This document shows, in pieces, positions 9,088 to 16,596 of a stretch of 64,000 bases of DNA. The position numbers were made by a program, and so were the translations under genes. Location: NCBI RefSeq assembly GCF_030273315.1, contig NZ_CP127174.1, positions 3,016,813 to 3,080,812 of the forward strand, read 5' to 3'. The stretch is from Natrialbaceae archaeon AArc-T1-2 (GTDB lineage Archaea; Halobacteriota; Halobacteria; Halobacteriales; Natrialbaceae). Positions within the stretch are counted from its first letter, which is position 1. Every line of letters starts with the position of its first letter. The notes under the pieces are model-generated. The model worked only from the letters and a program-made list of their open reading frames with translations. It searched no databases and had not been told where the DNA came from.

Positions 9088-9492
9088 CTACGACTCGAGA
9101 CCGTCGTGCTCGCGGATTCGCTCGCGGATCTCGTCCGGGATCGGTGACGGTCGTTTCGTCTCGCGGTCGACGAACACGAGCGTCGTCTCGCCGGTCGCAA
9201 CGCTCTCGTCGTCGGCGCGTACGTCGTAGGTCATCGTCGCGCTCGTCTCGCCCAGCCCGGTGACTTCGGCGGCGACCGTGAGGTCGTCGTCCATCGTCAC
9301 CGGCCGGCCGAAAGAGATCTCGAGGGTCGCGAGGACGAAGTTGTACTCGTCGAACGCGAGTCCGAGCACCTCCTCGGCGTAGGCCGCGCGGGCTTCTTCC
9401 ATGTAGCTCGCGTAGACGGCGTTGTTGACGTGATTCAGCGTATCCAGGTCGCGGTAGCGAACCGGGACGTCGACGGTGATCTCGTCTCCCAT
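9088..9492 (-). CDS. Acyl-CoA thioesterase (hotdog fold)
   Basis: 134 residues with VRYRDLDTLNHVNNAVYASYMEEAR, the YbgC/4HBT signature whose Asp (RDLD) is the usual catalytic residue, and a C-terminal VFVDRETKRPSPIP. It would hydrolyse acyl-CoA esters in the cytoplasm. The ATG at 9492 is the family start. In the chromosome before viral integration this gene lay directly downstream of a tRNA-Arg 3' end; the left att copy is only about 93 bp upstream. Confidence 0.85.
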   Translation of the reverse strand: MGDEITVDVPVRYRDLDTLNHVNNAVYASYMEEARAAYAEEVLGLAFDEYNFVLATLEISFGRPVTMDDDLTVAAEVTGLGETSATMTYDVRADDESVATGETTLVFVDRETKRPSPIPDEIRERIREHDGLES

Positions 9493-9584
9493 GTGTCCCG
9501 GCGACGGTGCCGGCGTCAAAAGCGACTGCGGTTCGACGCCGACGGAAGACGAGAGAAACGCCCTGCTCCGGGCTGGTGGATCCG

Positions 9585-9615
9585 AAACGGGACGTCCGAG
9601 AACGGGCGCGACGGG
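9585..9615 (-). other. Left att copy (31-bp core, tRNA-Arg 3' end)
   Basis: Perfect 31-bp match to 25722-25752 in the same orientation. Read on the minus strand it begins CCCGTCGCGCCCG, the 3' end of tRNA-Arg(CCG). The viral side (9616-9632) still resembles a T-arm imperfectly (CCTTGACCCCCGCG against ATTTGAACCCGCG), as expected for an attP copied from a tRNA gene. Confidence 0.9.
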
Positions 9616-9657
9616 CCTTGACCCCCGCGCTTGCTGCCAGTTTCGTAGTTTCGTGAT

Positions 9658-10707
9658 TCATTGTGAACGCTGAATCTCTGTCCATCGTCGATCTGCTTTC
9701 TCGCGCTTCGAGGCGCGGTCGTAGTGCTTGTCGAGAATGTCGGTGGAGGCGTCGAGACGATCCGACACGATGCCACGGGCGATACCGTCGTTTCTGTACT
9801 TAGTCACCCGCGCTTTCCGGATATCGTGCGGTGACCGCGACGACGGGCACTTACAGGCCGTGTTGCGGGTCGTCATCAGACACGTGTCCGGGTCCTCGTC
9901 GTGTGGACACTCCTCGCCGATTTTGCAGGGGATTGTCCACCTGTATACCGTGTTTCGGAGGGTCGACGGCGAGACACGACCCTGTGCGGTCGACACCAAC
10001 GGGTGCCGGCCGTGTTCGTCGGTAACCTCCTCTCGAGGACCGTCAATGTAGTCCTGAAGCGTCTGTGCTACCCGGTCGCTGATCCGGTTGACGCGCTCGC
10101 TCGCCTCGTCGTTCTTCAACGGCGTTCCGGTCTCCGGGCGGTGAACGAACCTAATCGACGGCTTTCGTCCATCGAGTTCGCAATCCTGGACGTCGAGTGC
10201 GCGAATGCCACCAAGCCGAGCGCCGGTGTGCCACATCAACAGGATCGAAACGTGGTCCCGACTCGCGTACTCGTACCGATCGAGGTACTCGAGAAGCGGC
10301 GGCACTCGCTCCGGAACCATCGAACTGTCGCTGACTTCCTCGCCGGGCGAGAGACTCGGCAGCGGGACCTTCAGATACAGGTCCTCGTGAACGGCCTCGA
10401 TCTCGCCACAGAACCGGAGGAACGAACGAATGGTGGTCAGCACCGAGTGAACCGTCTTCGGGGCGATCTCCTCGTCCTGACCCTTGGAGTAACCACCTTC
10501 GCGACGCCACACCCGGAAGTGATAGAGGTCACGGCCGGACAACTCGTTCATGTTGTCGATGCCGGCCTCCTCGCGGCACCACTCGACAAACGCTCGAAGG
10601 TGGCTCTTGTGCGAGGTACGCGTCCACTCGGCCGAGTCGTTGCGCATCGCCTCGAGGTGAAGATCGACGGCCTCCTGGGGACTGATCGGCTCGAGGTCGT
10701 CGCTCAC
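9658..10707 (-). CDS. int: Tyrosine-type site-specific integrase
   Basis: 349 residues. An N-terminal SAM-like arm-binding domain (about 10-110) precedes the catalytic domain with HTGARLGG (R164), SPHDIRKAR (H294, R297) and the nucleophile in LDKHYDRAS (Y329). It recombines the 31-bp att core next to its stop codon. Between the catalytic Arg and the HxxR box is a cysteine-rich insert (C261, C267, C276, C285, C287) that may bind zinc. The start overlaps the PadR-like gene stop by ATGA, so the regulator is upstream in the same operon. Confidence 0.95.
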   Translation of the reverse strand: MSDDLEPISPQEAVDLHLEAMRNDSAEWTRTSHKSHLRAFVEWCREEAGIDNMNELSGRDLYHFRVWRREGGYSKGQDEEIAPKTVHSVLTTIRSFLRFCGEIEAVHEDLYLKVPLPSLSPGEEVSDSSMVPERVPPLLEYLDRYEYASRDHVSILLMWHTGARLGGIRALDVQDCELDGRKPSIRFVHRPETGTPLKNDEASERVNRISDRVAQTLQDYIDGPREEVTDEHGRHPLVSTAQGRVSPSTLRNTVYRWTIPCKIGEECPHDEDPDTCLMTTRNTACKCPSSRSPHDIRKARVTKYRNDGIARGIVSDRLDASTDILDKHYDRASKREKADRRWTEIQRSQ

Positions 10708-11417
10708 TGCTCCTCACCCCAGTTCGTCGGGCGACCCTTCGGCCCAACGCCCATGCGCGAGTCCTCGGCGTCGTCGCGCTCGAGCAGGTGGTCGGAAACG
10801 TCGGTCTGGATAGCGGTTCCCGAACGCTGCCGTGGCTCGTGGTCGGCGAAGTGGTGCTCGTCGACGCGGGCGGCGAGGTCGTCCATCGACGCCAGCAGTT
10901 CGCACAGGACGGCGTTCTGGTAGCGCAGTTCCGTCGCGATCGCCTCCATCGCCTCGGTCTGGCGCTCGAGGGCGTCGGCCTGGCGCTCGAGGGCGTGGAA
11001 CTCGTCGCTCATGCGTCCTCCGTCGGTCATCGCGACCGACAGTCCACAGGCGTCGACGAGTTCGAGTGCGCGCTCCTCGAGCATCGCTTTCGCCTCGTCG
11101 GTGAGGGTGTAGCTGTTCGTCCGGTCGTCGAGTTTGGCCTTCTCGACGAACCCGGCCGCAACGAGGTCGTTGAGGTTCGGATAGAGGTAGCCGCCCGCGA
11201 CCTCGCCGTGGCGGTCCTCGAGGGCGCGCCCGATGGCCATCCCGTAGGGCGTCTCGTCGGTGCGCTCGAGGCGGGCGATCGCCGCCAGGACGTCGCGCTG
11301 GAAGCCGGTGAGATCTCCCCACGCGGTGCCGCCGTCGGCGACGAGTCGCTGGTCGGAAACAGTCGATGCCGCTGGTCGGTCGGGGCTTTCAAGGCCCCGT
11401 GAATCGTCGTCGTACAT
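10704..11417 (-). CDS. PadR-family winged-helix regulator with coiled coil
   Basis: 237 residues. Residues about 35-115 form a PadR-type winged helix (DLTGFQRDVLAAIARLE, YGMAIGRALEDRHGEVAGGYLYPNLNDL). A heptad-rich stretch (ALERQADALERQTEAMEAIAT) gives a coiled coil, and the C-terminus is charged. The ATG at 11417 is chosen because the upstream extension is basic and Cys/Arg-rich, unlike a haloarchaeal protein. It is the first gene of the leftward PadR-int operon and probably controls integration; SNJ2-type viruses also have small partner genes linked to int. Confidence 0.85.
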   Translation of the reverse strand: MYDDDSRGLESPDRPAASTVSDQRLVADGGTAWGDLTGFQRDVLAAIARLERTDETPYGMAIGRALEDRHGEVAGGYLYPNLNDLVAAGFVEKAKLDDRTNSYTLTDEAKAMLEERALELVDACGLSVAMTDGGRMSDEFHALERQADALERQTEAMEAIATELRYQNAVLCELLASMDDLAARVDEHHFADHEPRQRSGTAIQTDVSDHLLERDDAEDSRMGVGPKGRPTNWGEEQ

Positions 11418-11557
11418 GGCTTGCGTACCATCCCTACGCGAGCCGCGCGGACCCGGTGTCCCAAGCACCGGTCCGCATTTTACTGACGGACCCAACGGAC
11501 AGTCGGGTCCACGTGAAGCTCGCGTCACCCAATAGTCTATACTACAGTTACATAAAT

Positions 11558-11618
11558 CTAAGCTTACCTTAGCTTCTGTATAGCCCAAGATCTTTAAAGT
11601 GAGATAGTTCTCTATAAT
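11558..11618. promoter_or_regulatory. Divergent promoter/operator between PadR-like and PhiH1-like genes
   Basis: AT-rich stretch between two divergent regulators. CTAAG (11558) and CTTAG (11568) form a short inverted repeat inside TCTAAGCTTACCTTAGCTT, and CTATAATAC at 11612 is a TATA-like box for the rightward gene. This layout resembles a lysogeny switch; the operator assignment is inferred. Confidence 0.4.
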
Positions 11619-11669
11619 ACCTAAGCCAATGCTCGATTTCAAGAACCTGAGATGGCCATAACTATAGTG

Positions 11670-11930
11670 ATGAGAAAGCGTGCTGAATGGATGACAAGGT
11701 CGGATGACGAAATTCTCGAGTATCTCGAATCTGAAGGGGCTGGAACGCCGAAGCTGATTTCTGAATCGACTGGCAGGAACAACAACTACATCACGACGCG
11801 TCTTCGGAAGCTCGAGTCGTACGGACTGGTTGAACGTCCGTCTCGAGGGTTCTATACGCTCTCTGGAGTGGGTGAGAAGTACCTCGAGGGAGATCTCGAC
11901 GCCTCGGAACTCGAGCCGGACGGGGAGTAA
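11670..11930 (+). CDS. PhiH1 repressor-like winged-helix protein
   Basis: 86 residues from the ATG at 11670 (an in-frame ATG at 11652 would add six). It begins MRKRAEWMTRSDDEILEYL and has a winged helix (TPKLISESTGRNNNYITTRLRKLESYGLVER) with FYTLSGVGEKYLEG, closely resembling the repressor of halovirus phiH and its many provirus relatives. It is divergent from the PadR-int operon, the position expected of a lysogenic repressor. Its codons are more A/T-rich at the start than those of host genes. Confidence 0.85.
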   Translation: MRKRAEWMTRSDDEILEYLESEGAGTPKLISESTGRNNNYITTRLRKLESYGLVERPSRGFYTLSGVGEKYLEGDLDASELEPDGE

Positions 11931-11935
11931 CCGAT

Positions 11936-12223
11936 TCACGCGTCCACCCCCTCGAGTCCGAGCCGGCGTAACAGCGGTTCGATCCACGCGGGCAGCTCGC
12001 CGTCACGATTCTCGTAACCGTCGGCGTCTAAGTCGAACATGGGCACGGCGACGTCCTCGTTCACGCCGAAGACCCACCGACGGCCGCCCTCGATGCGGAC
12101 GTCGACACGGGCGTGGTTGTCCGGATCGCCGGTGATCTCGACGTCGACGGAGCGACCGTCCTCGAGATCGGTCGTCACTCGTCGCAACTTTCGGTCGGGA
12201 CTGTCATCGGTTCTGACAGACAT
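11936..12223 (-). CDS. Small viral protein of unknown function
   Basis: 95 residues beginning MSVRTDDSPDRKLRRV at the ATG at 12223; the longer upstream reading is not acidic and crosses likely promoter DNA. It has an alternating beta-rich pattern (SVDVEITGDPDNHARVDVRI, WVFGVNEDVAVPMFDL) and a Trp-Ile-Glu-Pro-Leu C-terminus. Similar small proteins occur in haloarchaeal proviruses and plasmids next to replication genes. No catalytic motif is seen. Confidence 0.6.
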   Translation of the reverse strand: MSVRTDDSPDRKLRRVTTDLEDGRSVDVEITGDPDNHARVDVRIEGGRRWVFGVNEDVAVPMFDLDADGYENRDGELPAWIEPLLRRLGLEGVDA

Positions 12224-12266
12224 GTGTGGGTGAACGCCGGATATGGAATAAACGCTGACCCGTGGA

Positions 12267-12437
12267 TGGGCGGAAAACGGGCCGAAAACCGCTCTCCGTG
12301 TCGAAAAGAACCGTTTCACGGCCTCTACTCCGATGGACGGAAAGCCGAAATCGTGGGCGGAAACTGAACGGAAGTGCGCTACCCGCCGAAATCGGACGGC
12401 TCGAGGGCGCTACGCGAATGGGCGGAAATGAACGGAA
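12267..12437 (+). repeat. Iteron-like TGGRCGGAAA repeats beside orc gene
   Basis: Four same-orientation copies of TGGRCGGAAA occur at 12267, 12334, 12354 and 12419; the last two are followed (with or without one base) by TGAACGGAA at 12365 and 12429. They lie in the non-coding gap directly downstream of the Orc1/Cdc6-like gene. Repeats of this kind next to an initiator are typical of replication origins, so this is the best candidate for the viral origin or an Orc-binding array. Confidence 0.55.
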
Positions 12438-12455
12438 AGCAAAGGTGAATCACGA

Positions 12456-13463
12456 TCAGGGCTCGGTGACGCGATAGACCTTCCCTCTCCCACAGCCGTC
12501 GGTGGCGATCAACTCGTACTTGTCCTCGAGCGATCCCAGATACCGCCGTCGGGTGCTGTTGCCCTTCGGTTCCGAACAGCGTTGCTCGTAGGTCTCGCGA
12601 AGCTCCGTCGCTCCGATCTCGCCGGCCGCCTCGATGATGTCGTACAACAGCCGCTTGTGCGTTCCGAGGTCGTCGACGCGATCGCGACGGATCTCCTCGC
12701 GGGCGTCGTCTTCGACACGACCGACGACGTCGACGGTGATCTCGCGTTCGTCACTCGAGTCGACGACCGTCGCGGCCTGGCGAAGAATCGCGATCGCTTC
12801 GCGGGCGTCGCCGGCGGCCGCATCGGCGATCTCGGCGATCGCCGCCGACGTGATCACGCCGGGAGCCAGCCCCGCCCGAATGCGCGCCCGGAGGATGTCG
12901 ACCAGCTGGGCGTGGCTGTACTTCTCGAGGGCGACCGTCGTCATCGAGCGAAGGCGACTCTGGACGCGGCTGTCGGTTCGGGCGAGCAGGTCGTCCTCGT
13001 CGATAGTGATCACGATCATCGTCACGTTCGGGACGTCGTACAGCGCGTGGACGACCGTCTCGTCCTCGAGGCAATCCACTTCGTCGAGGATCACGAGCAC
13101 CTGCCCATCGAACTCGCGAAACTGGTCGTAGAACTCGCTCGAGGGCGTGCCGTCGGTCGAGAGGTGTGCCGCGAGGCCGGCCGTCCGAACGAGTCGCTGG
13201 AGCACCGCGTTCGTCGACGAGTCCGACATGCAGTTGACGTACCCCCACCGAAAGTTCACCGCCTGCCGCTCGAGGCGTTCGGCGACGTACTTCGCAAGCG
13301 TCGTCTTTCCCGACCCGCTCGGCCCATAGATGAACGTGTGCTCACCCGGCGACTCGTGGGTGATCGGGCGCAACGCCGCCGTGAGGTGTGAAATCTGCCC
13401 GTCGCGATGCTCGAGTTCCGAAGGAACGAATGAGCGGCGAAGGGCTCGAGCGTCTGTGATCAT
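12456..13463 (-). CDS. orc: Orc1/Cdc6-family replication initiator
   Basis: 335 residues of AAA+ ATPase plus C-terminal winged helix. Walker A is GPSGSGKTT (47-55), Walker B VLVILDEVD (122-131), a sensor-type TIDEDDLLARTDSRVQSRL follows, and the wHTH (about 255-335) includes THKRLLYDIIEAAGEIGATELRE. It is shorter than chromosomal Orc1 proteins (around 400 or more), like plasmid and virus forms. It probably initiates viral DNA replication. It is followed by the iteron-like repeats and preceded by an inverted repeat 10 nt before its start. Confidence 0.9.
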   Translation of the reverse strand: MITDARALRRSFVPSELEHRDGQISHLTAALRPITHESPGEHTFIYGPSGSGKTTLAKYVAERLERQAVNFRWGYVNCMSDSSTNAVLQRLVRTAGLAAHLSTDGTPSSEFYDQFREFDGQVLVILDEVDCLEDETVVHALYDVPNVTMIVITIDEDDLLARTDSRVQSRLRSMTTVALEKYSHAQLVDILRARIRAGLAPGVITSAAIAEIADAAAGDAREAIAILRQAATVVDSSDEREITVDVVGRVEDDAREEIRRDRVDDLGTHKRLLYDIIEAAGEIGATELRETYEQRCSEPKGNSTRRRYLGSLEDKYELIATDGCGRGKVYRVTEP

Positions 13464-13472
13464 ACGCTATCG

Positions 13473-13505
13473 CTATCAGTAGCTGGTATTAATTACTGCT
13501 GATAG
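13473..13505. promoter_or_regulatory. Inverted repeat before the orc start codon
   Basis: CTATCAGTAG (13473-13482) and CTGCTGATAG (13496-13505) match at 9 of 10 paired positions with a 13-nt AT-rich spacer. It is 10 nt upstream of the orc ATG, so it could be an autoregulatory operator or Orc-binding site. The same CTATCA core recurs in the palindrome at 14464. The rest of the gap to 13750 is AT-rich with no gene seen. Confidence 0.5.
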
Positions 13506-13750
13506 AACGGGTGGATGAGATAAAAAGGTGATCGTGGTTACAGCTTACTAAACACTATTGGCATGACTATGATAACATCCAACATTGTATTCTGGAGCCC
13601 TATATGATATATAACTGTCCAGTATTAACACTTGTGTAATTGTGATGTAATTGGTGGAGATTGCTTGGCTATGCACTCAGCATCACTCATTACCCAATTA
13701 TCGACTTGAGCAGACGAAAGAAAACAAAGAAGCTGTCTCGTGAGGCGTGG

Positions 13751-14266
13751 TTAGTTGTCGTCGACTTCTGCGTCTTCCCACTCAACTGTGTCGGAAGAAA
13801 CGACCGTGGTCACGCCTTCATCAGTCTCTGCAGTCACGACGACCTCTCCAGCAACGGATTCGTCGCCTTCACCTTCGACAGGGTCATAATCACTATCATC
13901 AACCCACTCATCATAATTTTCAGCATCGAACGTCACGCTGTCACCAACTGAATCAAGCGTTTCCTCTGCAGTTGCCTCTCCAGTATCATCAACCTGACTG
14001 AGCGTGATATTTATTGTCACCCTCTCCGAGTTACCCTCGGACTGCCACGTAACCTGGGTCTCTGCATCGGTAACACTATTATCAACGGACACACCTGCTT
14101 GAGCTTCACTATCGATTGAGTCACCAAGATCCAGCACGAAGGCAGCGATCACGGCGGCCAGGATGACTGTTATGGCCACCATGAGTATCACCCCAATGAC
14201 AGGAGAGACAGCCCGTTCGTCTTCACTTCCCACCAGTTTCCGTGTTACCTTCTTTCCATCTAACAT
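13751..14266 (-). CDS. Type IV pilin (PilA-like) within the provirus
   Basis: 171 residues from the ATG at 14266 (a GTG at 14287 is the alternative). The basic leader is followed by SEDERAVSPVIGVILMVAITV, the archaeal pilin signature with prepilin-peptidase cleavage before the H-domain and a hydrophobic stretch of about 22 residues. The remaining ~125 residues are acidic, beta-rich and Thr/Val-rich. This is an adhesion pilin exported to the cell surface. Codons are noticeably A/T-richer than host genes. Pilins are not part of the pleolipovirus virion, so it is probably cargo. Confidence 0.85.
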   Translation of the reverse strand: MLDGKKVTRKLVGSEDERAVSPVIGVILMVAITVILAAVIAAFVLDLGDSIDSEAQAGVSVDNSVTDAETQVTWQSEGNSERVTINITLSQVDDTGEATAEETLDSVGDSVTFDAENYDEWVDDSDYDPVEGEGDESVAGEVVVTAETDEGVTTVVSSDTVEWEDAEVDDN

Positions 14267-14571
14267 GTTTACGTGTTCGGTTGTCACACCATCTCGGCAA
14301 GAAGACTTTTGTTCCCAGTGGTATGATCACCACATGACGCCGATGGGGGGTCTACTGGCCCACGGTCGTCACCCTTCCTGCCGTTTTGGCGTGATGGTCA
14401 ATACTCCTAACCGATGGTATATAAAACTAGATGATAGTCAGGAGATCCAGAGACTTAGCGGCGGTGATAGGCTATCACATCTGATAATCGACATACTGAA
14501 TACCGATTCAAGCCCTCGCTGAACGACCCGTCAGCCAGAACCCTTTAGCGATCCGACACCAAACCACGAGC
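14267..14571. other. Intergenic promoter region, 305 bp
   Basis: A divergent gap between the pilin (-) and LAGLIDADG-like (+) genes. It is AT-rich, contains GGTATATAAAAC (around 14415), a perfect palindrome at 14464-14478 and a CCCTTTAG box about 30 nt before the ATG at 14572. No coding potential is seen. Confidence 0.6.
14464..14478. promoter_or_regulatory. Perfect palindrome GTGATAG-G-CTATCAC
   Basis: A 15-bp palindrome with a single central base. Its TGATAG/CTATCA halves match the arms of the inverted repeat before orc, which suggests a common DNA-binding protein, perhaps Orc or the viral repressor. Confidence 0.45.
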
Positions 14572-15369
14572 ATGTCCGACTCGCCACTCTCGGAGCGCGC
14601 ACTCGCCGACACCTTCGACGGCGGCCACTACGTCGATGCATGGGAGGCCGTCGAACAGTATCGCTCGGTGATGTCCTACTCCTCGCGACACCCCACTATG
14701 GGCTCGAGTGCGCTCGCCGCCCGATTCGACGACGTCCCTCGCGGGCGAATCCGAACGTGGCTCGACGGGGGTTCCCCCGACCCCGTGCGCGCGATCGACA
14801 CCGCCCATGAGTACGGCTGGCTCCACGCCGGGTTCGATGACGAGACGTTTTCGGGACTGAATGCACTCGTCGCAAACGTCTTCTCCGGCGGATCGATCGC
14901 TGGACAGTACTACCAGCCGTCGTTCGCACTCACCCAACACGGCGAGCAAGCGCACGTAATCGACGCGCTCGAGTTAGCCGGAATCGACTACCGGATCGTC
15001 GACGATCGTGACGGCCGTGCCGACGAGGCTCGACCGACCGAGGACGGCACGGTTCTGGGACGTACGCTGGCGGCACTCGGCGCACCCGTCGGTCCGAAAG
15101 CCGGGAAACGGCTGGCGCTTCCCGACTACCTCGAGGACGCACCGGACGAGACGCGAGAACGGTTCGTGCATGCGTATCTCGAGAACCGCGCGGTCGAACG
15201 CGAAGGCAAGGACACGCTGACGGTTCGCGAGGAACGCAACCGGGAGTACCTGACGTCGCTGGCCGACCTCATCGAGGACGTCGCCGACGGTCCGGTCCGA
15301 CTCGGTGAGAGAGACATCATCATCTCTGCCGATGCAGCTCGAAGCCTCGAGGGTTTGGTGACCCAGTGA
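14572..15369 (+). CDS. Haloviral protein with HTH and LAGLIDADG-like region
   Basis: 265 residues. The N-terminal ~85 residues contain a helix-turn-helix-like ALAARFDDVPRGRIRTWLDG. From about 115 the pattern HVIDALELAGIDYRIVD, LGRTLAALGAPVGPKAGKRL, LPDYLEDAPDETRERFVHAY resembles the core of LAGLIDADG homing-endonuclease folds, but the DG dipeptide of the catalytic helix is not obvious, so it may only bind DNA. Such proteins recur in haloarchaeal proviruses. Role in the virus is unknown; a regulator is as likely as a nuclease. Confidence 0.6.
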   Translation: MSDSPLSERALADTFDGGHYVDAWEAVEQYRSVMSYSSRHPTMGSSALAARFDDVPRGRIRTWLDGGSPDPVRAIDTAHEYGWLHAGFDDETFSGLNALVANVFSGGSIAGQYYQPSFALTQHGEQAHVIDALELAGIDYRIVDDRDGRADEARPTEDGTVLGRTLAALGAPVGPKAGKRLALPDYLEDAPDETRERFVHAYLENRAVEREGKDTLTVREERNREYLTSLADLIEDVADGPVRLGERDIIISADAARSLEGLVTQ

Positions 15370-15384
15370 GAGAACTGACTGTCG

Positions 15385-15645
15385 TTATCGATACCGACTC
15401 TCGACACTCGTCCGGTATCGCAACCCGAGCACGGAGGTGTTCGCGATCGCCTGGATCGTCTCGGGGTCGTACTCGTCGCGGGCGTTCTGGATGTTCTGTT
15501 CGGACTCGAGCAGGTGGGTCAACGCCGCGTCGATCACCACGGACATCGGCGGGTCGTCGTACTCGTCGGCGGCGACGATCGCACTCGCCTTGTCGAGCTT
15601 GCGCTGGCGTTCGTCGGTGAGCTTGAGGCTGGTTCGCGTGGTCAT
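15385..15645 (-). CDS. Ribbon-helix-helix (CopG-like) DNA-binding protein
   Basis: 86 residues. The N-terminal beta strand TRTSLKLTDERQRKLDKAS followed by MSVVIDAALTHLLESEQN is the ribbon-helix-helix fold. The C-terminal part (PETIQAIANTSVLGLRYRTSV) resembles a haloarchaeal family found beside mobile genes. It converges on the LAGLIDADG-like gene with a 15-bp gap. Probably a transcriptional regulator of viral genes. The 245 bp upstream to 15890 hold no convincing gene. Confidence 0.75.
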   Translation of the reverse strand: MTTRTSLKLTDERQRKLDKASAIVAADEYDDPPMSVVIDAALTHLLESEQNIQNARDEYDPETIQAIANTSVLGLRYRTSVESRYR

Positions 15646-15890
15646 GTCTTAACTGGAGGTATGCACGGGGGGTCGGTTCGCGTCGCTCGCGGGTGAGCAA
15701 CCGGTCGGTGCGTTATGAAGGGGTGTCGGGGTGCCGGCGTGATCGGCGCGGACTCCCGGCCCGATCGGAGCGATTCTATGCACCGCGGCCCACCGCCCAC
15801 GGCTCGCAGGTGCATACATCGCGGTCTCCGTATACATTCGCGAGCAACCCCCAGGGGTCGGACTCGAGACCGCCATCGACGGGGCTGCGT

Positions 15891-16070
15891 TCATAGTTCC
15901 TCGACTAACTCGAGGGTCCACTCACCATCCCCGACGTGGCGCACGTGGAGGTAGTGTTCACCGTCGACGTCGCCGTTTTCGTCGACGAGTCCCTCGACCT
16001 GGAGGTCTCCTTTCGGCAGGGTGATCCCGGCGGAATCGCGGTCCAACTGGCGTAGTTTATTCAGTGCCAT
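15891..16070 (-). CDS. Small AbrB-like viral protein
   Basis: 59 residues starting [21 protein letters not shown] at the ATG at 16070. The start resembles a swapped-hairpin AbrB/MazE fold, and proteins of this exact form are common in haloarchaeal viruses and integrated elements. TTTATTA about 27 nt upstream on the minus strand is its likely TATA box. It is divergent from the virion operon, whose promoter is in the same 88-bp gap, so it may regulate that operon. Confidence 0.7.
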   Translation of the reverse strand: MALNKLRQLDRDSAGITLPKGDLQVEGLVDENGDVDGEHYLHVRHVGDGEWTLELVEEL

Positions 16071-16125
16071 GACCCGGGGGGCAATCCGCCGTGTAATAAA
16101 GTTGGTGAACCTCTGTTTCCCTGAC

Positions 16126-16132
16126 GTTTTAG
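16126..16132 (+). promoter_or_regulatory. TATA-like box of the virion operon
   Basis: GTTTTAGCC is centred about 29 nt before the ATG at 16159, the spacing expected for a leaderless haloarchaeal transcript. It would drive the VP3-spike-ORF6-ORF7-ATPase operon. An in-frame extension upstream of 16159 crosses this box and was not accepted. Confidence 0.45.
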
Positions 16133-16158
16133 CCGGGTTGGATCGACGGCGCGGTCGT

Positions 16159-16590
16159 ATGGCGCTCACATTGCCACAGAAGTACGTCCCGTCGGCAGTT
16201 CGGCGGGAAGATGGTATCGATCTGAACGACGCGATCCTGGCACCGATCTGGGTGCTGGCGTCGGTCGTCACCGCGGGCGTGTTCGCCGTCGAGATGCTCG
16301 CCCCGATCGGCGCGTCGATGTCCGACCCGCTCTACAGCGCGCACGGAACGGACATCACCTACTCGTTCGTGATCGGGATGGTCGTCGTCGTCACCGCCTG
16401 GCTCACGAACGAACAGACGCCCGAAGAGTGGACCGACGTCGAGACGGTGGTGCTGTTGCTCGCGATCATCCTGAACATCCTCGGCGAGCTGGTGCCGCTT
16501 GTCTCGGTGACGATTCACGACTACTGGCCGCTCGGCTGGCTGCTCGTGATGCTCAACGGTGCCGCCTTCTACATCATCGCCTACAAGTGA
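16159..16590 (+). CDS. VP3-like pleolipovirus internal membrane protein
   Basis: 143 residues starting [19 protein letters not shown]. Four hydrophobic segments are visible (about 30-50, 70-90, 98-115 and 122-140). Its size, start and place directly before the spike gene match the internal membrane protein (VP3 or its equivalent) that lines the inner face of the pleolipovirus vesicle. The next gene starts 4 nt after its stop codon, so the two are co-transcribed. Confidence 0.85.
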   Translation: MALTLPQKYVPSAVRREDGIDLNDAILAPIWVLASVVTAGVFAVEMLAPIGASMSDPLYSAHGTDITYSFVIGMVVVVTAWLTNEQTPEEWTDVETVVLLLAIILNILGELVPLVSVTIHDYWPLGWLLVMLNGAAFYIIAYK

Positions 16591-16596
16591 TCAAAA

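Noticed and set aside
9088..9618. In-frame reading from the left att core into the thioesterase, suggesting a membrane protein-thioesterase fusion before integration
   Set aside because: The frame match is accidental: the core is the tRNA-Arg 3' end, and the true second half of the membrane protein is at 28884-29545.
15649..15921. 90-codon frame on the minus strand between the RHH and AbrB-like genes
   Set aside because: Pro/Arg/Ser-rich shadow-like composition; it overlaps the end of the better supported AbrB-like gene.
16021..16158. N-terminal extension of the VP3-like protein
   Set aside because: It crosses the likely promoter and the start of the divergent AbrB-like gene; the ATG at 16159 matches the family start.
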